A stretch of DNA of 64,000 bases, taken from the NCBI RefSeq assembly GCF_003946325.1, contig NZ_RHNT01000007.1, positions 1 through 64,000 of the forward strand, given 5' to 3'. Below the pieces are notes generated by a model. It worked only from the letters and a program-made list of their open reading frames with translations, ran no database searches and had not been told where the DNA came from. The DNA is from Companilactobacillus furfuricola. Its GTDB lineage: Bacteria; Bacillota; Bacilli; Lactobacillales; Lactobacillaceae. The translations under genes were made by a program, and so were the position numbers. This document shows positions 45,842 through 54,267 of this stretch, in pieces (positions within the stretch are counted from its first letter, which is position 1; each line of letters begins with the position of its first letter).

Positions 45842-45929
45842 GCGAGTACTGGCGGTTTCCTCCTAAAAATACCAATACCTTTTTTCTTATAACATTTCTA
45901 TGCTCGGGTTCGATTCCCGAGGCTCGCAT
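45842..45929 (+). other. tRNA-like segment 1 (incomplete cloverleaf)
   Basis: The 3' end CTCGGGTTCGATTCCCGAG plus GCTCGCA is a textbook T-arm and acceptor strand. Upstream GCGAGT could pair with it, but no proper D-arm or anticodon arm lies between. A short hairpin AGGTC/GACCT plus TTTT follows. It is probably a decayed or tRNA-derived element, not a working tRNA. Confidence 0.4.
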
Positions 45930-46011
45930 AGGTCTTAATTGACCTTTTCAAATTATTAGTTACTTTGACCCCGTTCTAAATCGTGTACATGTACACCGTC
46001 GGGGTTGCTTG

Positions 46012-46133
46012 TGGTTAGTGGCGAAAAGGTTAAACGCTATTATCTGACATCTGTTTGGGAGTCTGTTCGACACAGACATAGAAGTAGGGGCTTAGGAATA
46101 GATGAAGTGCATGGTTCGATTCCATGCCTAACC
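46012..46133 (+). other. tRNA-like segment 2 with an oversized anticodon region
   Basis: TGGTTAG (46012-46018) pairs perfectly with CTAACCA near 46,133. TG, a GCG/CGC D-stem with AAAAGGTTAAA as loop, and the T-arm CATGG-TTCGATT-CCATG complete three arms of a tRNA. The anticodon part is about 50 bases too long; TATT and AATA can close it, and it contains another T-arm-like hairpin GTCTG-TTCGACA-CAGAC. It may be a fused or interrupted tRNA remnant. Confidence 0.42.
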
Positions 46134-46177
46134 ATTTTGCAAGTGGTAGATACTCTACGGAGCCTATTGCGACAATT

Positions 46178-46208
46178 AAGCATTCCGTTAATAGCGGGGT
46201 GCTTTTTT
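46178..46208 (+). terminator. intrinsic terminator before the terminase genes
   Basis: AAGCATTCCG pairs with CGGGGTGCTT (two G-U pairs) around TTAATAG, followed by T6. It ends 36 bases before terS. A closely similar hairpin is found after the MuF-like gene pair at 51,292. Confidence 0.75.
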
Positions 46209-46244
46209 GCTACCCAAAATAAAAATGCTTGGAGGTGGTAAAAA

Positions 46245-46667
46245 TTGAGTTTAAACAGACAACAACAAAAATTCGTAGATGAGTACATAAAAGATTTAAA
46301 CGCCACACAAGCGGCGATTAGAGCTGGTTACAGTGAAAAATCTGCTCGTGTGACAGCAAGCAAACTACTAACAAAAGCTAACATTCAAACGGCCATACAA
46401 AAGCAAGTTGACTCAATGCATAGTGAAAGCATTGCAGACGCCACCGAAGTCATGGAATTCCTTTCTAAGACAATGAGCGGCGAAACCACCGAAACAGTAG
46501 CAACTGCGAAGGGCTTATATACAGACGTTGAGGTTACTGCCAAGGATAGAATTAAGGCGGCTGAATTAATCGGTAAGCGACACGCCTTATTTACCGACAA
46601 TATCAATACGACGGGAAATGGAACAATCAAGATCAATATTGGAGATTACGAAGAAAATGGAGATTGA
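46245..46667 (+). CDS. terS: terminase small subunit
   Basis: A 140-residue Terminase_2-family protein: QQKFVDEYIKDLNATQAAIR with SARVTASKLLTKANIQTAI is the N-terminal DNA-binding domain, and DRIKAAELIGKRHALF the C-terminal part. It binds the packaging site and feeds DNA to the large subunit. It starts at TTG behind GGAGGTGG. Its end overlaps terL by 11 bases. Confidence 0.93.
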   Translation: MSLNRQQQKFVDEYIKDLNATQAAIRAGYSEKSARVTASKLLTKANIQTAIQKQVDSMHSESIADATEVMEFLSKTMSGETTETVATAKGLYTDVEVTAKDRIKAAELIGKRHALFTDNINTTGNGTIKINIGDYEENGD

Positions 46668-47913
46668 TTTAAATTTCGAACGTCCACAACTTGAATTTAA
46701 TCGCCCCGTTTTTGACAGCTTAAACGATTATTCACACTTTACGGAAGTATGGTATGGAGGTGCTGCAAGCGGTAAATCTCACGGGGTTGTTCAAAAGGTT
46801 GTTTTAAAGGCGTTGCAAAATTGGAAGTATCCCCGCAAAATTTTATTTTTGCGTAAAGTCGGCAGTCGGTTACGTGATTCAATTTATGAAGACGTAATTA
46901 TAAGGCTTTCGGAATGGAAGCTATTGCCGTATTGTAAAGTTAATAAAACGAACTTTGAAATAACGTTGCCAAACGGCGCCATGTTTCTGTTCAAGGGAAT
47001 GGACGACCAAGAGAAAATTAAGTCAATCAAGGGACTTTCAGACGTTGTAATGGAAGAGGCTACCGAGTTCAGTCAAGAGGACTACGACCAGTTAACGTTA
47101 CGTGTCCGTGAAAAGAAACACGTTAAGAAACAAATCTATTTGATGTTTAACCCTGTGTCCAAAGCAAATTGGGTATATCAATATTTTTTCAATCAGAAAC
47201 AGCCGGACACAATTATCCATCAGTCGAGCTACAAAGATAATAAGTTTGTTGATGAAACAACCAAAAAGAATATTGAACGGTTTAAAGTAACCAATCCCGT
47301 TTGGTATCGAATTTATGCATTGGGAGAGTTTGCAACACTTGATAAATTAATCTTTCCCAATTACGAAACTAAGCGTTTAAACATCAATGATCCAGCATTG
47401 CAGGATATTCCTAGTATGTTCGGACTTGATTTTGGTTACACCAATGATCCCTCGTTTTTCATTCATGTAAAGGTAGACCAAAAGGAAAAGAACATTTATT
47501 TTCTTGAGGAATACAGCAAAACCGGAATGATGAACAATCAAATAGCAGATGTTATTAAGGAAATAGGCTATGCAAAGGAAGTTATCACAGCAGACGCAGC
47601 AGAGCCTAAAAGTATTGATGAATTACGCAGGAATGGAATTGAGAGAGTTAGAAAATCAAATAAGGGTAAAGATTCAATCATTCAAGGTATTCAATTCCTG
47701 CAACAATATCATTTTGTAGTTGATGATCGTTGTTCCCATGTGATTGAAGGACTTGAGAATTATACGTGGCTAAAGGATAAGAAGACAGGCGAATACACAA
47801 ATAAGCCCGTTGATATGTTTAACCACTGGGCAGACGCAACACGTTATGCTGTTGAGGAAATCAATGGAAATGGAAGAGTACAAGCAAAAGTACACAGAAA
47901 TTTATTATTTTAG
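46657..47913 (+). CDS. terL: terminase large subunit
   Basis: A 418-residue packaging motor of the PBSX/Terminase_3 type. The ATPase domain has Walker A YGGAASGKS near residue 34 and Walker B VVMEEATE; the nuclease domain begins with GLDFGYTNDPS and has DAAEPKSIDELR. It translocates DNA into proheads and cuts it. The ATG at 46657 is chosen for overlap with terS and the downstream match. Confidence 0.95.
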   Translation: MEIDLNFERPQLEFNRPVFDSLNDYSHFTEVWYGGAASGKSHGVVQKVVLKALQNWKYPRKILFLRKVGSRLRDSIYEDVIIRLSEWKLLPYCKVNKTNFEITLPNGAMFLFKGMDDQEKIKSIKGLSDVVMEEATEFSQEDYDQLTLRVREKKHVKKQIYLMFNPVSKANWVYQYFFNQKQPDTIIHQSSYKDNKFVDETTKKNIERFKVTNPVWYRIYALGEFATLDKLIFPNYETKRLNINDPALQDIPSMFGLDFGYTNDPSFFIHVKVDQKEKNIYFLEEYSKTGMMNNQIADVIKEIGYAKEVITADAAEPKSIDELRRNGIERVRKSNKGKDSIIQGIQFLQQYHFVVDDRCSHVIEGLENYTWLKDKKTGEYTNKPVDMFNHWADATRYAVEEINGNGRVQAKVHRNLLF

Positions 47914-47923
47914 GAGGTAGCAA

Positions 47924-49294
47924 ATGTTACTACAACGAGGAATCGTCAGTGATAACGATGAATATCTTTTCCCTGTTAACGAAGAGTTCACAAGGGAAGA
48001 CCTACGAAGTTTTATCAACTATCACAAAACAAACTACGAGCAGTTATACAAAGACAAAATGAACAAGTATAAAGGCAAGACAAAGGCGTTTGATGATGAA
48101 ATTGCCCAGAATATGCAAGACAACAACCATTTAATTGTCAACTTTCCAAAGAATTTAGTTGATACATTGAATGGTTATTTTATTGGTATCCCACCAACAA
48201 TCAAAGTTGATGACCAAGAAAAAGACAAAGTATTGCAGTCATGGATCAATGATAATTCGTTTGTCGACAAGCTCAGTGAAATATCAAAACAGTCTAGTAT
48301 TTACGGCAAATCGTATATGTTGGCATTCAACAATGAGAACAGTCAACTAAAGACAGCAACTATTTCACCTGATCAATCGTTCATGATTTACGACGATACA
48401 ATTAATAAAAAGCCAATCGTATTTGTCACATACGGCAAGAACGGAAAAGATGAAATCACTGGGACGGCATATTATTCTGACAGAGCTGACTCATTCACAT
48501 ACATTGATGACGTTGTAATTAAAGATTCACAGCCATTGGTCTTTAAGGGCAAGGTTCCCGCTGTGGAGTTTTTTGATAATGAGGAACGGTTAGGCGTATT
48601 TGATTCTGTAATCACATTGATTCATGCATACGATAAGGCGTTCAGTGCAAAACTTGATGATATTGATTACTTTGCTCATGCTTATTTATTCCTAAAGAAC
48701 TTTGATTTGTCAGAGGACGAACAAATTAATATCAAGCAAAACCGTTTGATTGTTACCAAGAATGCAGGTAGTGAATACGATGTTGACGCAAAATTCTTAG
48801 AAAAGCCTGACGCAGATGGAAACCAAGAGAATATTTTGAATCGTCTAACAACCATGATTTATCAAATCAGCATGATAGCCAATATAAGTGATGATGTATT
48901 CGGAAGCTCAACAAGCGGAACGGCACTAGCATACAAAATGCAGGCAATGAGTAACCTTGCTGTTAACAAAGAACGTAAATTTACACAGAACTTACGTGAA
49001 ATGTTTTCAGTTTTAGGCGTTCAATTGCCCTATGGCGAACCTATGGACATAACGTTCAGATTTACCCGTAATATTCCTAACAACGTTGCAGAGGAAGCAG
49101 AAACAGCAAAGAATATGATTGGTGTTACATCGCTTGAAACAGCGTTGTCCACTCTTTCTGTTGTTGACGATCCGAAAACTGAACTCACTCGCATTCAAGA
49201 AGAACAAAACGAACAAACAAGAAACGCAGTTAACAATAACCCTGCGACTGATTACGGATTTAACGATTCAACAACCAGTGAACAAGGTGAATAA
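47924..49294 (+). CDS. portal protein, SPP1 gp6-like
   Basis: A 456-residue portal protein of the Phage_prot_Gp6/SPP1 family: NLVDTLNGYFIGIPPTIK, a wing region and SGTALAYKMQAMSNLAVNKE are typical. It forms the ring at the capsid vertex through which DNA passes. GGAGG is six bases before the start. It ends two bases before the MuF-like gene. Confidence 0.93.
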   Translation: MLLQRGIVSDNDEYLFPVNEEFTREDLRSFINYHKTNYEQLYKDKMNKYKGKTKAFDDEIAQNMQDNNHLIVNFPKNLVDTLNGYFIGIPPTIKVDDQEKDKVLQSWINDNSFVDKLSEISKQSSIYGKSYMLAFNNENSQLKTATISPDQSFMIYDDTINKKPIVFVTYGKNGKDEITGTAYYSDRADSFTYIDDVVIKDSQPLVFKGKVPAVEFFDNEERLGVFDSVITLIHAYDKAFSAKLDDIDYFAHAYLFLKNFDLSEDEQINIKQNRLIVTKNAGSEYDVDAKFLEKPDADGNQENILNRLTTMIYQISMIANISDDVFGSSTSGTALAYKMQAMSNLAVNKERKFTQNLREMFSVLGVQLPYGEPMDITFRFTRNIPNNVAEEAETAKNMIGVTSLETALSTLSVVDDPKTELTRIQEEQNEQTRNAVNNNPATDYGFNDSTTSEQGE

Positions 49295-49296
49295 TT

Positions 49297-51069
49297 ATGG
49301 GATATTGGGAAAAGCGAGAGCGTGAGTGGATAGATCAACAACAAAAACAAGACATTGATTTTGACAAGCAGATAGATGGAATCTATAACAAATCATTAGA
49401 CAAAATAGATAAAGATATATCTCAATTCTATACACGATATGCAAACAAAGAGGGTATCAGTATAGATGAAGCGAAAAAACGAGTTTCCAACTTTGATGTT
49501 AAAGGATTTCAAGACACTGCAAAAAAGATGGTGGAGGAGCAGGACTTCTCGGACGAGGCAAATGAAAGGTTGAGGATTTACAATGCGACTATGCGAATTA
49601 ATCGTTTGGAAATGCTTAAAAGTCAAATTGGCGTTGATCTCTTGGCAGAAACAGATGAAATAGGCGACAAGCTAAGTGAGCGACTTGTTAAAGAGATAAG
49701 TTCTGAGCGAGTTCGGCAGGCTGGCATTCTAGGTGACACGGTGCCAAAGATGACAGAACGGAGAATGGAAGCGTTGATATATAGTTCATATCACGGAGCA
49801 AAGTTCTCGGACAGAATTTGGACGAACCAAGACGTGTTGAAAAACGAACTAGACAATATCATTACACGTAGTTTGGTAATGGGTATGAATGCTGATCAAT
49901 TGAGTTCACGTCTCCGGTCGCTGATTGATGATAAGATAAAGAATGCTGGTTATGCGGCTTCTCGGATTGCTAGAACTGAGTCAGCCAGGGTTGCGGATCA
50001 ATACAGTCGTATTTTGTATATGGAAAATGATTTTGACAAAGTAAAATGGATTGCGGAACCGACAGCATGTTCTGTATGCAAACCGCTAGACAATAAAGTA
50101 TTTGAATTGATGGGAGATGGAGATAATCCCGCCCCTGATATTCCTGTACATCCCAATTGCCGTTGCTCAACCGTTACTGTTGATGATGATTGGAATGAGC
50201 CTCCGACACCAAAAGAGAGAGAATTAAAGCAACAAAAAGAATCAAAGAATAATAAGATGTCGGAACAAGGTTTTCATTCAGACGATATGGAAAAAATCGT
50301 TGGCAAAGATATTTCAACAGGCTTTGATAAGATTGTAAACTCCAAAGAATTTGATCCAAGACTAAAACAAGTATTTAATCGTTATCAAGATCAATTTAGT
50401 TTTAAACCAAATAGAAGTAGGAAAAAACCCGCATATTATGCGCCATCGGATAAATCTGTTCATATGCTCAAGAGTAGATGGAAAGAGAACGAAGGTAATT
50501 TTGCTTATCAAACTGGATTCCATGAAATGGGACATGCAATTGACAATTATTCAATAAAAGAGTTCTATGAAAATGGCAGGGGAACAACGGGGCTTGTAAA
50601 ACGAACAAAACTTTATAACAAACAGATTTTAGAAACACCAATAACTACGGTTCAAACGTCCTCTAGTGATAAATTCAATTTTCGCAAGGTTATTAAAGAA
50701 GATATGGACAATGCAATTTTTGGTGGTTCAAGTGATGGAATGAGTTACGATCAACGGAGAATAGCGAAACAAGGGTTTTTAAATATGGTACGAGAAGAAA
50801 TGGATCAATTGCCCGAAGATACAAAATATAAAGTATATAGTTCATTTTCTGATATGTTAGAATCAACGGGGTATTTCGGTGCATATCCACTGAGATATGG
50901 GCATGGTTCTAAGTATTGGAAACACAACGGAATGGCTGAAACAGAATTTATTGCACATATGACTGAATCAGCTGCAGTAAATCCCCTATCATTAAAGGTA
51001 TTACAAAAATACATGCCAAAATCGGTAGATGAGTATTGGAAGATGATTGAGGAAATCAATAAGAGGTGA
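49297..51069 (+). CDS. MuF-like minor head protein with C-terminal HEXXH (zincin-like) domain
   Basis: A 590-residue protein in two parts. The N-terminal 310 residues are an SPP1 gp7/MuF head morphogenesis protein, with the usual metal-binding tail CSVCKPLDNKVF and VHPNCRCSTVTV. After a Lys/Gln-rich linker, residues about 330-590 form a different domain with HEMGH at 409-413 and later Glu residues (GMAETEFIAHMTE), as in zinc metallopeptidases. Ordinary MuF proteins end near residue 300. Fusions of MuF to toxin domains are known as phage-borne polymorphic toxins; the small gene that follows is placed as an immunity gene would be. Confidence 0.82.
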   Translation: MGYWEKREREWIDQQQKQDIDFDKQIDGIYNKSLDKIDKDISQFYTRYANKEGISIDEAKKRVSNFDVKGFQDTAKKMVEEQDFSDEANERLRIYNATMRINRLEMLKSQIGVDLLAETDEIGDKLSERLVKEISSERVRQAGILGDTVPKMTERRMEALIYSSYHGAKFSDRIWTNQDVLKNELDNIITRSLVMGMNADQLSSRLRSLIDDKIKNAGYAASRIARTESARVADQYSRILYMENDFDKVKWIAEPTACSVCKPLDNKVFELMGDGDNPAPDIPVHPNCRCSTVTVDDDWNEPPTPKERELKQQKESKNNKMSEQGFHSDDMEKIVGKDISTGFDKIVNSKEFDPRLKQVFNRYQDQFSFKPNRSRKKPAYYAPSDKSVHMLKSRWKENEGNFAYQTGFHEMGHAIDNYSIKEFYENGRGTTGLVKRTKLYNKQILETPITTVQTSSSDKFNFRKVIKEDMDNAIFGGSSDGMSYDQRRIAKQGFLNMVREEMDQLPEDTKYKVYSSFSDMLESTGYFGAYPLRYGHGSKYWKHNGMAETEFIAHMTESAAVNPLSLKVLQKYMPKSVDEYWKMIEEINKR

Positions 51070-51074
51070 TATTA

Positions 51075-51293
51075 GTGATATATATTGAAGATGAGGCAAG
51101 AGATATTTTCGACAAAGCAACTCAAAAATATGAAAAATATTTTAAAGATGATTTCCCTGTTCAAAATTGGGAAGGTTGGGAACAAGCGGGAATCATTACA
51201 AAAAAAGATGCCGAGGTATTAGCAAAAGAAATTGATAAAATGATTGCTGATGACGACCCATTACCACCGTTAGATCCAAATATTTTGTATTAA
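51075..51293 (+). CDS. small acidic protein after the MuF fusion, candidate immunity protein
   Basis: A 72-residue, strongly acidic protein (ADDDPLPPLDPNILY at the end; WEGWEQAGIITKKDAEVLAK in the middle). The GTG at 51075 is six bases behind GAGGTG, and the ribosome site overlaps the preceding stop. It sits alone between the MuF fusion and a terminator. Immunity to the upstream metallopeptidase-like domain is an inference from position, size and charge. Confidence 0.55.
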   Translation: MIYIEDEARDIFDKATQKYEKYFKDDFPVQNWEGWEQAGIITKKDAEVLAKEIDKMIADDDPLPPLDPNILY

Positions 51294-51327
51294 GCATTCA
51301 ACCAAATAAGGTTGGGTGCTTTTTTTG
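51292..51327 (+). terminator. intrinsic terminator inside the late region
   Basis: AAGCATTCAACC pairs with GGTTGGGTGCTT around AAATAA, followed by T7. It follows the candidate immunity gene and precedes the scaffold gene. Confidence 0.82.
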
Positions 51328-51333
51328 TACGTC

Positions 51334-51436
51334 CAAGCATTGAAGACGTAAAAAGCTATGGTGTAGCAAAGTGCAAGCATTTATCACTTTAAAAGATATG
51401 GAATGTGCAAGCATTGATCCACGTTAAAAGCTATGG
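51334..51436 (+). repeat. three imperfect direct repeats upstream of the scaffold gene
   Basis: Units starting CAAGCATTGAAGACGTAAAA (51334), CAAGCATTTATCACTTTAAA (51374) and CAAGCATTGATCCACGTTAA (51408), each ending in (G)CTATGG or GATATGG, repeat at 40 and 34 bp. They lie between a terminator and the scaffold ribosome site. A regulator binding site or internal promoter region is possible. Confidence 0.6.
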
Positions 51437-51453
51437 ACGAAAGGAATTTATTT

Positions 51454-52066
51454 ATGGATAACGACAGCAAAGCAACGCCAATAGATGGATTGAATAATGA
51501 TGAACAGAATACAGGTGTAGAAACACCGGAAGAAAATAATAAAAATGATAACGATGGCCAAGAAAAAGCCGGTGAAAAAAAAATATACCGATGAGGACGT
51601 CAATACTTTAATTCAAAAGAAACTTGCTAAAGAACGGGAAAAGAAGCAGCACGAAGTTGACGAAGCTAAGAAGTTGGCAAAAATGAACTCCGAACAGAAA
51701 CAAAAATATGAATTGGAAAAGATTCAAAAAGAAGCAGCCGAAGCACGAGCAGAACTCGCAACATATAAAATGCGTGATACGGCAAGTTCAATGTTTAAAG
51801 AACAAGGGATAACGGCGAATGATGAGGCTTTAGACCTTGTTACTACTTCGGAAGCTGACAGCACTAAAACAAACGTTAGTAAATTGGTTAAATTTGCGGA
51901 ATTGATTAAAGAAGAGACGACCAAGGAACTAACAAAAGGTACAACCCCAAGAGTTACTGGAAAAGCTCAAACAATTACACGTGATGAGATTATGCAAATT
52001 GTTGATCCAGTTGAAAGACAGCAAAAGATTGCCGAGAATATGAGCTTGTTCCCGGAATATAAATAA
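51454..52066 (+). pseudogene. phage scaffolding protein (DUF4355-like), frame broken at an A9 run
   Basis: The gene starts with a good ribosome site (AAAGGAATTT, ATG 51454) and reads an acidic N-terminus, then meets nine A (51575-51583). Reading eight A instead would continue as KYTDEDVNTLIQKKLAKERE, the conserved DUF4355 coiled-coil region, to 52066 (about 203 residues). As written, the first frame ends at about 51,592. Internal initiation at MAKKKPVKKKYT (51554) lacks a ribosome site. Slippage on A9, a homopolymer error, or mutation can explain it. The protein would direct capsid assembly. Confidence 0.75.
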
Positions 52067-52085
52067 TTAGGAGGTCATGGATACC

Positions 52086-53034
52086 ATGGCAGTAGACGGA
52101 AACACAGTATTAAAAGACAAGTTAATTCCACAATCAGTTGATTTTGTTGAACAATTCAACAAAGGTTTAACAACATTGATCAATGTACTTGGCATTACAA
52201 GAAAACAGGCTCTTGCATTGGGCTCAACAGTTAAGATTTATAAATCAACTGTTACTCTAGCTGACGAAAAGGTTGCCGAAGGTGAAGTTATTCCATTGTC
52301 AGAAGTCAAAAAAGAACTATCAGACACTAAGGAATTAACCTTTAACAAGTGGCGCAAGAATGTAACAGCGGAAGCAATTCAATCAAGTGGATTCCAAGGT
52401 GCAGTTGCAGAGACGGATTCAGAACTTTTGAAGGCAATTCAAAAACGTATCAAAAAAGATTTGTTCGATGAATTTGCAAATGGTACAGGAAAGGCTGAGG
52501 GAAATGGTTTCCAACAATCACTTGCTAAAGGTCTTGGACAACTTGCAGTTGCTTTTGAAGACGAAGACATTACCTCCGTAGCATTGGTTAACCCAATTGA
52601 TTTTTATGATTATGTAGGGTCAGCACCTGTCACAGTACAAACTGTTTTTGGTATGACATACATTCAAAACTTTCTCGGCGTTAACACAATTATTATGAGT
52701 AACAATGTTCCTGCCGGTACAGTTTACGTTACAGCTTCTCAAAACCTTAATTTGTTCTTTGCAACACTAAATGGTGGATCATTGTCACAAGCATTTAATT
52801 TCACTACTGATCAAACAGGTTTGGTTGGAATCGCTCATGAACCTAAAAATGACTCACTATCATATGAATCAGTCGTTGCAGACGCCTTATTATTGTTACC
52901 TGAAAGATTAGATGGAATTATTGTTTCAACTATTGCAACCGAAGCAGGCACAGATTCTCCCAGCTAGTCCCGAAGTGGCAGGCGTTGAAGTAGACAACTC
53001 TACTAAGACGACAGCAGACGTTAGGGGTGTTTAA
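52086..53034 (+). CDS. major capsid protein with candidate +1 frameshift extension
   Basis: The zero frame (52086-52967, 293 residues) is an HK97-fold capsid protein: TLADEKVAEGEVIPLSEVKK and AETDSELLKAIQKRIKKDLF resemble capsid proteins of lactobacillus siphophages. It ends TCT CCC AGC TAG. A +1 slip of the proline tRNA on CCC-A (52959-52962) enters an open frame reading ASPEVAGVEVDNSTKTTADV and ending at TAA 53032-53034, exactly one base before the next gene. A minor longer capsid form of about 317 residues is therefore likely. The start could also be the ATG at 52077; spacing favours 52086. Confidence 0.85.
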
Positions 53035-53193
53035 ATGGCAGACTTATACTGCAATAACAAACTAATTATAAAAGGCTTTAAAAAGGGAGATAAAGCCCAT
53101 CTAAAAGGTCTTAAAGCAGGTACGGAACAAGTTATTGAAATTAGACAAGGCCAAAAAGTAATTCATTCATCAACTTTCAAAACAAAAGGGTAG
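53035..53193 (+). CDS. small phage protein after the capsid gene
   Basis: A 52-residue basic protein (MADLYCNNKLIIKGFKKGDK at the start). Its ATG follows directly on the stop of the +1 capsid extension, with AGGGGTG inside that extension as ribosome site. A head decoration or connector role is possible; no family recognised. Confidence 0.65.
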   Translation: MADLYCNNKLIIKGFKKGDKAHLKGLKAGTEQVIEIRQGQKVIHSSTFKTKG

Positions 53194-53202
53194 GAGGCAG
53201 AC

Positions 53203-53574
53203 ATGGCAGAAGAAACAACGCTTTTAGATGACATTAAAACCGCTCTATCTATTACGAGTGATGATCGTGACAAGCTATTAAACCTCATTATCAAGCGAAC
53301 AACACAACGATTGAAGTCTAAGTTACATTTGACCAGTGAAGACGTTCCAAGCTCGCTAGAGTTCATTTTGTTTGAAGTTTCAATCAGACGCTATAACCGA
53401 ATGAGTAACGAGGGAATGACATCGTATTCACAGGACGGTGAAAGCATTACGTTCAATGGTGATGACTTTGCAGGATTTGAAGATGATATTACCAATTATC
53501 TAAAAGAAAACTCGGAGAACCCACAACCTACAATTAAATTTTTGAATCCATATCACATGGGGAGAATGAAATGA
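53203..53574 (+). CDS. head-tail connector protein (gp15/gp6-like adaptor)
   Basis: A 123-residue helical protein (LLDDIKTALSITSDDRDKLL, EFILFEVSIRRYNRMSNEGM) of the phage connector family that extends the portal ring. The order after the capsid gene is the usual one. GGAGG precedes the ATG; its end overlaps the next gene by four bases. Confidence 0.85.
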   Translation: MAEETTLLDDIKTALSITSDDRDKLLNLIIKRTTQRLKSKLHLTSEDVPSSLEFILFEVSIRRYNRMSNEGMTSYSQDGESITFNGDDFAGFEDDITNYLKENSENPQPTIKFLNPYHMGRMK

Positions 53575-53891
53575 GATACGACATTCCTATAAAGTTTTAT
53601 ATGGAATCTGGTAATAAGTATGATCCAGAAACCGGGGGACATAAGCCAGATACAAAACTTGTATTTGAATGTTGGGCAAATGTTACAAGCAATGGGGTTC
53701 AAAGAAATGTCGAGGCTTTTGGTAATTACAACTTAAATACAAAGACAATAAGACTAGCTGAAAACATTAATTTCAACTGGTCTTTTTTGCTGATTGGAAA
53801 CGATTCAACTCATTGGATCAAGAAATTTGAAACTCCAACGTTAAAAGTTAAGAGCTTCCAAGTGGAGTGGTCCTATGGGAATGAAAGTTAA
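53571..53891 (+). CDS. head closure / head-tail adaptor protein
   Basis: A 106-residue beta-rich protein (YDPETGGHKPDTKLVFECWA) of the gp16/head-tail adaptor type. It closes the capsid after packaging and offers the tail docking surface. It overlaps both neighbours, as in other siphophage modules. Confidence 0.8.
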   Translation: MRYDIPIKFYMESGNKYDPETGGHKPDTKLVFECWANVTSNGVQRNVEAFGNYNLNTKTIRLAENINFNWSFLLIGNDSTHWIKKFETPTLKVKSFQVEWSYGNES

Positions 53892-54267
53892 ATTTGTCGG
53901 ACTCAATAAAGCAAAAGCCAAACTCACTGAACAAGCAGACATGAAAGATGTTATTAAGGCGGTCAGAAAATCCACAGTAGAAGTACAAGAACAAACCAAA
54001 AGAAACATGGGAACAACGTACAACAAGCGCTATAAGAGCGGTTCAAAGGCAGGTAAGCGAATTTCAACAGGTCAAACTAAGCGAATGACGAATGTTTATT
54101 TCGAGGACAACGGGTTAAAAGGAATAATTAGACCGGAAACCGAATATTTCCAGTACGTTGAACTTGGAACTCGATACATGGCGAAAGAGCCGACATTGAA
54201 GCCTGCATTAGATACGATTTATCCAGTCTTCTTGGAAAGAATAAAAAGGGCGGCAGAAGGATCATGA
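53875..54267 (+). CDS. HK97 gp10-like tail completion protein
   Basis: A 130-residue protein with the gp10-family layout: a helical start (VKFVGLNKAKAKLTEQADMK), STVEVQEQTKRNM, and the conserved YFQYVELGTRYMAKEPTLKP. It helps connect tail and head. It overlaps its neighbours by 17 and 4 bases. Confidence 0.88.
   Translation: MGMKVKFVGLNKAKAKLTEQADMKDVIKAVRKSTVEVQEQTKRNMGTTYNKRYKSGSKAGKRISTGQTKRMTNVYFEDNGLKGIIRPETEYFQYVELGTRYMAKEPTLKPALDTIYPVFLERIKRAAEGS

Noticed and set aside
40720-46245. CRISPR array or defence island among small phage genes
   Set aside because: No regularly spaced identical repeats and no defence-type genes are present; the repeats seen are inside coding sequence.
45741-46306. 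Minus-strand frames with GIEP motifs in the pre-terminase gap
   Set aside because: They are translations of antisense tRNA T-arms, a known artefact, and have no ribosome sites.
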